Positions 58,927 through 64,000 of a DNA stretch of 64,000 nt are shown here, one piece after another. Position 1 is the stretch's first letter, and each line of letters opens with the position of its first letter. The position numbers and the translations under genes were made by a program. The notes beneath the pieces were generated by a model. The model did not search any database, was not told the DNA's origin, and saw only the letters and a program-made list of their open reading frames with translations. The DNA is from CAVRJC01 sp963721435. Lineage in GTDB: Bacteria > Actinomycetota > Acidimicrobiia > IMCC26256 > DASPTH01. The DNA lies in NCBI GenBank assembly GCA_963721435.1, contig CAVRJC010000006.1, positions 62,001-126,000 of the forward strand, in the 5' to 3' direction.

Positions 58927-60489
58927 GTGGGCGACCTGCTTGACGGTTACCAGCCGGTTCGCGCCTGGGACGAGATGTTCTCGGGTGTCGACGCGCCCCG
59001 GGCGCACTACGAAGCCCTGCACACGGTGCTGGGCACGTTGTCGCGCGACGACTTCGAGCTGCGGTGCGCCGCACGCGACCGGGCGTTCCGGGATCAGGGC
59101 ATCACGTTCCAGCTGTCGGGGGAGGAGGAGCGGCCGTTCCCCCTCGACCTCGTGCCCCGCATCATCGACGCCAGCGAGTGGACCGTCGTCGATGCGGGGG
59201 TCCGCCAGCGGGTGCTCGCGCTCGAGCGGTTCCTGAGCGACGTCTACGGCCCGGGCGAGATCCTCGCCGACGGTGTGGTGCCCCGGCGGCTCGTCGCCAG
59301 CTCGTCGCACTACCACCGGTGTGTGAAGGGGCTCGACCCCATCGGGGGCGTGCGCATCCACGTGGCCGGGATCGACCTCGTGCGCGACGACGCCGGCAGC
59401 TTCCGGGTGCTGGAGGACAACCTGCGGACGCCGTCCGGCATCTCGTACGTGATCGAGAACCGCCGCGCGATGACGCACGTGTTCCCCGAGCTGTTCGCCA
59501 GCCACCGGATCCGGCGGGTGGCCGACTACCCGCTCCGGCTCCTGGAAGCGTTCCGGGCGACCGCGCCTCCGGGCGTCGACGACCCGTGTGTGGTCGTGCT
59601 CTCGCCAGGCATCCACAACTCGGCGTACTTCGAGCACTCGTTCCTGGCGCGGCAGATGGGCGTCGAGCTGGTGGAGGGACGCGACCTCGTGTGCCGAGAC
59701 CAGCGTGTCTTCATGCGCACCACCGGTGGTGAGCAGCGGGTCGACGTCGTCTACCGGCGCGTCGACGACGACTACCTCGACCCGCTCCACTTCCGTCCCG
59801 ACTCGGTGCTCGGCTGCGCGGGGATCGTCAACGCGTCGCGCGCGGGCAACGTGACGATCGCGAACGTGCCGGGCAACGGCGTCGCCGACGACAAGGCGAT
59901 CTACCCCTACGTGCCCGCGATGATCGAGTACTACCTCGGCGAAGTGCCGATCCTCGCCAACGTCGAGACCTTCCGGCTCGAGGATCGCGACGTGTGCGAG
60001 TGGGCGTTGGAGCGGCTCGACTCGCTCGTGTTCAAGCCGGTCGGCGGCTCGGGCGGGTACGGCCTCGTCATCGGCCCGGTCGCGAGCGAGAGCACGTTGC
60101 GCGACCTGCGCGAGAAGGTGCTCAGCAACCCGCGGGGATGGATCGCGCAGACGCCGATCGCGCTCTCGACGTCGCCGACGTTCGTCGACGGCCAGATGGG
60201 GCCGCGGCATCTCGACCTACGCCCGTTCGCGGTGAACGACGGCCGCAGCATCTGGGTGGTGCCCGGAGGGCTCACCCGCGTTGCGTTGCCGGAGGGCAGC
60301 CTCGTCGTGAACTCGAGTCAGGGCGGCGGTTCGAAGGACACCTGGGTGCTCGCGAACGCGGAGGACGGCCCGGTGCCGACGCAGGGTCCTGCGGTCGACG
60401 GGGCCGACGTCGCACTGGCGCCGGCGCCCGCCGCGCAGGCTCCCACGCTGGGGCCGCTGCCCGCGCACGACGCGCAGCAGCAGCAATGA
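58927..60489 (+). CDS. Circularly permuted ATP-grasp protein
   Basis: 520 residues with GTG start and GAGGAT 6 nt upstream. Family text: 'GITFQLSGEEERPFPLDLVPRII', 'VYGPGEILADGVVPRRLV', 'DLVRDDAGSFRVLEDNLRTPSGISYVIENR', 'VANVPGNGVADDKAIYPYVP'-like text and 'LVFKPVGGSGGYGLVIGP'. It is the CP-ATPgrasp type that always travels with alpha-E and transglutaminase genes, as here. It probably forms an amide or peptide bond in an unknown small-molecule or peptide pathway. The tail is Ala/Pro/Gln-rich and probably disordered. Confidence 0.9.
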   Translation: MGDLLDGYQPVRAWDEMFSGVDAPRAHYEALHTVLGTLSRDDFELRCAARDRAFRDQGITFQLSGEEERPFPLDLVPRIIDASEWTVVDAGVRQRVLALERFLSDVYGPGEILADGVVPRRLVASSSHYHRCVKGLDPIGGVRIHVAGIDLVRDDAGSFRVLEDNLRTPSGISYVIENRRAMTHVFPELFASHRIRRVADYPLRLLEAFRATAPPGVDDPCVVVLSPGIHNSAYFEHSFLARQMGVELVEGRDLVCRDQRVFMRTTGGEQRVDVVYRRVDDDYLDPLHFRPDSVLGCAGIVNASRAGNVTIANVPGNGVADDKAIYPYVPAMIEYYLGEVPILANVETFRLEDRDVCEWALERLDSLVFKPVGGSGGYGLVIGPVASESTLRDLREKVLSNPRGWIAQTPIALSTSPTFVDGQMGPRHLDLRPFAVNDGRSIWVVPGGLTRVALPEGSLVVNSSQGGGSKDTWVLANAEDGPVPTQGPAVDGADVALAPAPAAQAPTLGPLPAHDAQQQQ

Positions 60490-60520
60490 ACGCTTCACGC
60501 GAGCGGACGCGGAGGCCGTC

Positions 60521-61453
60521 GTGCTGAGCCGTATCGCGGAGTCGCTGTACTGGATCGGCCGCTACGTCGAGCGCGCCGAAGACACCGCGCGCCTCCTCGA
60601 CGTGCACTACCACCTGCTGCTCGAGGACCGGCGCGCCGACGAAGCGAGTGTGTGCCGTGCGCTCCTCGACGCGATGGGCGCCGACGCCGAGCTCATCGGT
60701 ACCGAGCCCGACGCCGCCGCGGCCACGGCCCTGCTCACGCAGGATCTCAGCTTCTCGGGCTCGATCGCGTGCTCGATCGCGTCGGCGTGGGAGAACGCGC
60801 GCGGCGCGCGTGAAGCGGTGTCGTCGGAGCTCTGGGAGACGCTCAACACCACCTACCGCGAGTCGGCGGTTCGCACGCGCGCGGCGAGTGGACTCGCGCG
60901 TCACGATTTCTTCGGATGGGTGCGCGACCGTGCGGCCGTGTGCAACGGCATCGTCGACGCGACCATGAGCCGCGACGACGGCTGGCGCTTCTACGTGCTC
61001 GGCCGCAGTCTCGAACGGGCCGACATGACCACTCGGTTGCTGTGCGCGCGCTACGCCGACGCGTTCGGGCGCACCGGCTGGACCACGACGCTGCGCACCT
61101 GCTCCGCGTACGAGGCGTACCTCCGCACCTACAAGCACGCGGTCGACGCGTCGTCCGCAGTCGAGTTCCTCCTCCTCGATCGCCTCTTCCCCCGCTCCGT
61201 GTACCACGCCCTCACCACCGCCGAGCGGCGGCTCGGTGAGCTCGACCCGAGCTCGGCGCGAGCGGGCGTCGACGACGACGCCCGTCGACGGCTGGGACGT
61301 GTGGTGGCCGAGCTCGAGTTCCTGCGTGTCGACGAGGCGCTCGAAGACCTCCCCAAGTTGCTCGGCCGGCTGCAGCGCGAGTGCGCGGAGGTGCACGCCG
61401 ACGTGGCCAACCGCTACTTCCGCGAGACCCGCGTGATCGAGTGGAGCGTGTGA
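60521..61453 (+). CDS. Alpha-E domain protein
   Basis: 310 residues, all-helical. It begins 'VLSRIAESLYWIGRYVERAEDTARLLDVHYHLLLED', the family signature. 'ARHDFFGWVRDRAAVCNGIVDATMSRDDGWRFYVLGRSLERADMTTRLL' follows. No catalytic role is known; it is thought to act with the ATP-grasp protein. GTG start 31 nt after the ATP-grasp stop. Its own stop begins a chain of overlapping mini-frames leading to the transglutaminase gene. Confidence 0.9.
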   Translation: MLSRIAESLYWIGRYVERAEDTARLLDVHYHLLLEDRRADEASVCRALLDAMGADAELIGTEPDAAAATALLTQDLSFSGSIACSIASAWENARGAREAVSSELWETLNTTYRESAVRTRAASGLARHDFFGWVRDRAAVCNGIVDATMSRDDGWRFYVLGRSLERADMTTRLLCARYADAFGRTGWTTTLRTCSAYEAYLRTYKHAVDASSAVEFLLLDRLFPRSVYHALTTAERRLGELDPSSARAGVDDDARRRLGRVVAELEFLRVDEALEDLPKLLGRLQRECAEVHADVANRYFRETRVIEWSV

Positions 61454-61512
61454 CGCGGTGACCCGAAGACTGCCATGACCTGGAGATTGCCATGACCCGG
61501 GGACTGCAATGA
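61450..61512 (+). repeat. 17-bp repeat forming a ladder of coupled mini-ORFs
   Basis: Units of 17 bp start at 61458, 61475, 61492 and 61509. Each opens with GTG or ATG plus ACC and ends in TGA overlapping the next start. The frames are GTG-ACG-CGG-TGA (from 61450, overlapping the alpha-E stop), then VTRRLP, MTWRLP, MTRGLQ, then the transglutaminase start MTWRLK. All junctions are GTGA or ATGA. Confidence 0.85.
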
Positions 61513-62354
61513 CCTGGAGACTCAAGGTCAGGCACTCGACGACCTTCGGCTACCTCGGCGACGTCCACGCGTCCTACAACGAGGCGCGGATCTCACCGCT
61601 CGACACCACCAACCAGTTCACCCTCGAGCACCGGGTCGACGTCACGCCTGCCGCGAACCTGTACCGCTACCGCGACTACTGGGGGAGCCGGGTGCACGCG
61701 TTCGACCTCCACCACTCGCACCGCGAGCTCACCGTCGTCGGATCGTCGCTCGTCGAGACCGCCGAGCGCTCGCCGAACCTCGACGAGACCGTCGCGTGGG
61801 ACGCGATCGACGCCCCCGGGCTCACCGATCGCCTGGTCGAGTACCTCACGCCCACCGAGATGACCGCGGCCGACGACGCGATCGACGCGATGGCCGCCGA
61901 GCTGCGGCGCGAGCCCACGCCCGCGGCGGCGCTGGCGACACTCGGCGATCGGATCCGGGCGCGCGTCGACTACGAGCCTGGCACGACCAGCGTGTCGACC
62001 ACCGCGACCGAGGTCCTGCGAGTGGGCCGTGGCGTCTGCCAGGACTTCGTGCACGTCGGGCTGGCCGTGCTGCGGGCCGCCGGCATCCCCGGCCGCTACG
62101 CGTCCGGCTACCTCTACCCCGACCAGGGCGGCGTCATCGGCGAGACCTACGAAGGCCAGAGCCACGCCTGGCTCGAGGCCTGGGCCGGCGACTGGTATCC
62201 CCTCGACCCCACCAGCGGCTCCGCGGTCGCCGAACGCCACGTGCTCGTCGCACGCGGCCGTGACTACACCGACGTCGCCCCACTGAAGGGCATCTACCAG
62301 GGCGGCCCGAGCCACACCATGACCGTGACGGTCGAGATCACCCGCGTCGCCTGA
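61509..62354 (+). CDS. Transglutaminase-like cysteine protease-fold protein
   Basis: 281 residues. N-terminal beta domain 'LKVRHSTTFGYLGDVHASYNEARISPLDT', then the papain-like core: Cys in 'GVCQDFVHVGLAVLRAAGIPGRYASGYLY', His in 'SHAWLEAWAGDWYPLDPTSG', and Asp in the same block. It may cleave or cross-link the product of the ATP-grasp enzyme. ATG 61509 is the third ATG of the repeat ladder; GGGG 7 nt upstream is the ribosome site. Confidence 0.9.
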   Translation: MTWRLKVRHSTTFGYLGDVHASYNEARISPLDTTNQFTLEHRVDVTPAANLYRYRDYWGSRVHAFDLHHSHRELTVVGSSLVETAERSPNLDETVAWDAIDAPGLTDRLVEYLTPTEMTAADDAIDAMAAELRREPTPAAALATLGDRIRARVDYEPGTTSVSTTATEVLRVGRGVCQDFVHVGLAVLRAAGIPGRYASGYLYPDQGGVIGETYEGQSHAWLEAWAGDWYPLDPTSGSAVAERHVLVARGRDYTDVAPLKGIYQGGPSHTMTVTVEITRVA

Positions 62355-62391
62355 CCCGCGCTGCGCGCCGTCGACGCCCCCGGCTGCGCGA

Positions 62392-62438
62392 TTCATTGTC
62401 GCGGAGACGACAATTATCGTCGCCTGGGTGACAATGAA
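62392..62438. repeat. Nested inverted repeats downstream of the transglutaminase gene
   Basis: TTCATTGTC (62392-62400) can pair with GACAATGAA (62430-62438). Alternatively ATTGTCG (62395-62401) pairs with CGACAAT (62408-62414). GACGA/TCGTC (62406-62421) closes an inner stem. The alternatives exclude each other. No U-tract follows. The rest of the gap 62355-62785 shows no convincing gene or promoter. Confidence 0.5.
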
Positions 62439-62785
62439 ATCCCGAGGGACGCCGTCTACCACCAACTCCGCGCCGACACGCTCCAGCTGAAGACGGGCCC
62501 GGGAAGGCAACCAGGGGACGACTGTTCCATCCAGCGTGGCCGGCCGCCCGTCGAGCGCCGGCATCGCGCGCGAACAACCACTTTGCACCGACAGGTCCGC
62601 ACGGGAGCGATCTGCGCACCCGAGGCAAACCGCAGGCATCCGGCGTCCGTCGATGGCGAACGAACTCCGGGCGCCCGGGCCCGCGACCAGCCTGTTCATG
62701 TGGCTGTGCATACTCCGGGGCGTGATCGGTGCTCACAAGAGAGCATGCTTCGGGCGTCGATCGCGCACGAACCACGTCGCACCCG

Positions 62786-62791
62786 TAGCAT
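62786..62791 (+). promoter_or_regulatory. Leaderless -10 (TAGCAT) for the 48-aa membrane protein
   Basis: TAGCAT, 6 nt, ATG 62798; no ribosome site. Confidence 0.5.
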
Positions 62792-62797
62792 CGGACG

Positions 62798-62944
62798 ATG
62801 GCTGTCGCCGTGGTGATCGTGGTGGTGCTGGTGGTGGCGATCGGAGGCTGGAGCGCGTTCCGGTACTACGGGCCGCGCCTCAAGCGATCGGAGCAGCTCG
62901 CCGAGCAGGCCAGCGAAGCGGCGACGAAGCCTGAGCCCGAGTAG
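62798..62944 (+). CDS. 48-residue single-pass membrane protein
   Basis: A short frame from ATG 62798 to TAG 62944: one Val-rich helix, 'MAVAVVIVVVLVVAIGGW', then 'RYYGPRLKRSEQLAEQASEAATKPEPE', a basic then acidic cytoplasmic tail. The upstream TAGCAT at 6 nt supports a real leaderless gene. It converges with the VOC gene, 1 nt away. Function unknown. Confidence 0.6.
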   Translation: MAVAVVIVVVLVVAIGGWSAFRYYGPRLKRSEQLAEQASEAATKPEPE

Positions 62945-62945
62945 C

Positions 62946-63443
62946 TCACTCGTCGACGGTGAGGAACTTGCGGGTCTCTTCGTAGCCGTGCGAGTTGATC
63001 TCGATGACGTTGCCGAAGGGGTCGGCGCAGTAGGCCGCCGCGTAGTCGTTGCCCGGGATCTGACGCCACACCGAGCCCGACCTGCCGCCGCTCTCGGCAA
63101 TGCGCGCGGCGAGCCCTTCGGGATCCGGGTCGGTGACGCACATGTGGAAGAAGCCGTGCTCCCAGAACGCCTCGGGATCGGCCGGCGGGTGATTGTGCGG
63201 ATCGAGGTACTCGAACAGCTGCAGCCCGACGCCGTTGCCGCTGATCATGTGCGCCATGCGGAACCGCTTCGTGCGCGGGCCCATCATCTCCTCGAGCGCG
63301 GCGCCGAGTTGCGGGTCGGCGGTGTCCATCTCGGCGGGAGGTGTGACGAGGCGGAACCCGAGCACCGAGCCGTACCACTCGATCGCGGCGTCGATGTCGG
63401 GAACGCTGAGCCCGACGTGATTGATCGCGCAGCCGTCGCTCAT
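62946..63443 (-). CDS. VOC (glyoxalase/bleomycin-resistance fold) protein
   Basis: 165 residues with two beta-alpha-beta-beta-beta modules: 'INHVGLSVPDIDAAIEWYGSVLGFRLVTP' and 'GFFHMCVTDPDPEGLAARIAESGG', ending 'YCADPFGNVIEINSHGYEET'. His and Glu metal ligands are in place (H of 'NHVG', H of 'FFHM', E of 'IEIN'). It may be a dioxygenase, epimerase or isomerase. It follows the glpX stop by 11 nt on the same strand. Confidence 0.85.
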   Translation of the reverse strand: MSDGCAINHVGLSVPDIDAAIEWYGSVLGFRLVTPPAEMDTADPQLGAALEEMMGPRTKRFRMAHMISGNGVGLQLFEYLDPHNHPPADPEAFWEHGFFHMCVTDPDPEGLAARIAESGGRSGSVWRQIPGNDYAAAYCADPFGNVIEINSHGYEETRKFLTVDE

Positions 63444-63454
63444 CGGGTGAGCGG

Positions 63455-64000
63455 TCAGTCGAACTTCACGGCCGAGTACCGCATCAGCTTCTGCCACTTG
63501 TGGGTCGCGTCGATGGTGCGGATGGTGCCCGACTTCGACCGCATCACGATCGACTGCGTGCTCGCGCCGTCGCCCCAGTAGCGCACGCCGGTGAGGAGCT
63601 CGCCGTCGGTGACGCCGGTGGCGGCGAAGAACACGTCCTCACCCCACACGAGGTCGTCGGTCTCGAGCACCCGGTCGAGGTCGTAGCCCGCGTCGAGCGC
63701 GGCGCGGCGCTCTTCGTCGTTGCGGGGCCACAGGCGGCCCTGCATCGCGCCGCCGATCGCCTTGAGTGCGCAGGCGGCGATCACGCCCTCGGGCGTGCCG
63801 CCGATGCCGAACAGGATGTTGGCCTCGCTCTGGGGCCACGCGGCGGAGATCACGCCGGCGACGTCGCCGTCCTGGATCAGGCGGATGCGGGCACCGGCCT
63901 CGCGGCACTCGCGGATGATGTCGTCGTGGCGCGGGCGGTCGAGGATCACGGCGGTGATGTCGTCGACGTCTTCGCCGAGCGCCTTCGCCACCGCCTCGAG
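63455..64000 (-). CDS. glpX: Class II fructose-1,6-bisphosphatase, C-terminal part
   Basis: The frame runs off the window edge, so the N-terminal metal and phosphate loops are missing. Visible: 'ITAVILDRPRHDDIIRECREAGARIRLIQDGDVAGVISAAWPQSEANILFGIGGTPEGVIAACALKAIGGAMQGRLWPRNDEER' and 'DDLVWGEDVFFAATGVTDGELLTGVRYWGDGASTQSIVMRSKSGTIRTI'. These are the GlpX signature blocks. It dephosphorylates fructose-1,6-bisphosphate in gluconeogenesis. Confidence 0.95.
   Translation of the reverse strand, partial: LEAVAKALGEDVDDITAVILDRPRHDDIIRECREAGARIRLIQDGDVAGVISAAWPQSEANILFGIGGTPEGVIAACALKAIGGAMQGRLWPRNDEERRAALDAGYDLDRVLETDDLVWGEDVFFAATGVTDGELLTGVRYWGDGASTQSIVMRSKSGTIRTIDATHKWQKLMRYSAVKFD

Noticed and set aside
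62338..62775. Minus-strand frame of 145 codons in the gap after the transglutaminase gene
   Set aside because: Poor third-position G/C, no start signal, no family resemblance; the nested hairpin explains the structured part better.
1..64000. tRNA, rRNA, CRISPR, insertion sequences, integrase or attachment sites
   Set aside because: None was recognised by eye; the only short repeats found are the 17-bp units and the inverted repeats listed.

Overview
The window is very GC-rich (about 70% by eye) and almost fully coding. It looks like the chromosome of an actinobacterium, and the gene content suggests an uncultured Acidimicrobiia-type heterotroph. The pointers are two luciferase-like F420-type oxidoreductases, a deazaflavin nitroreductase-like protein, an Eis-type acetyltransferase, many acyl-CoA and crotonase-fold enzymes, several decarboxylase-like amidohydrolases, GTG/TTG starts, and GTGA/ATGA gene overlaps. 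Many genes also have a TANNNT -10 element 6-8 nt before the start codon, which implies leaderless transcripts. Taxonomy is inference. No rRNA, tRNA, CRISPR array, insertion sequence or prophage was seen.

Layout. 0-11 kb: amidohydrolases, a cupin, a sulfotransferase, a crotonase, an acyl-CoA dehydrogenase, and a two-gene glucodextranase-like/esterase unit. 11-17 kb: a Tat-exported polysaccharide deacetylase, then a four-gene operon for a molybdenum hydroxylase (2Fe-2S, FAD and Mo subunits) plus a cyclase-family hydrolase, coupled by GTGA overlaps. 16.7-19.3 kb: a membrane protein, an APH-like kinase and a crotonase. 19.4-22.6 kb: a small secreted protein, an apparently autoregulated PadR/membrane protein pair, and an acyl-CoA dehydrogenase behind a perfect inverted repeat. 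22.8-23.1 kb: a decayed DUF2252 remnant. 23-37.9 kb: catabolic operons, including SDR, alcohol dehydrogenase, LLM oxidoreductases, methyltransferases, metallo-beta-lactamase-fold hydrolases, class II aldolase, amidohydrolase, TIM-barrel isomerase and crotonase. 37.9-41.2 kb: a 1092-aa cyclase-ATPase signalling protein. 41-47 kb: an esterase, Eis, and a heterodimeric ABC exporter. 47-51.6 kb: an ATP-PPase/cobalamin-binding pair, a crotonase, an acyl-CoA dehydrogenase, TetR, and a flavin-binding protein. 51.6-54.6 kb: four consecutive frameshifted genes, including the permease and ATPase of a sulfonate/nitrate-type importer whose binding protein is intact, followed by a LysR gene. 56.6-58.9 kb: CysQ and small membrane or redox proteins. 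58.9-62.4 kb: a circularly permuted ATP-grasp/alpha-E/transglutaminase operon. 62.8-64 kb: a 48-aa membrane protein, a VOC protein, and a truncated glpX.

Most notable observations. (1) A ladder of tiny ORFs chained by GTGA/ATGA overlaps bridges the alpha-E and transglutaminase genes through 17-bp repeats. The same 17-bp repeat type lies before an unrelated esterase start 19.5 kb away. (2) At least seven frameshifts, all in the same +1 sense, fall within 2.3 kb; a consensus error is the first explanation to exclude. (3) Leaderless -10 elements recur, including two overlapping divergent ones. (4) A PadR operator is embedded in a near-consensus promoter. (5) The ABC exporter is asymmetric. All functional calls rest on motif and family recognition by eye; no database search was run.
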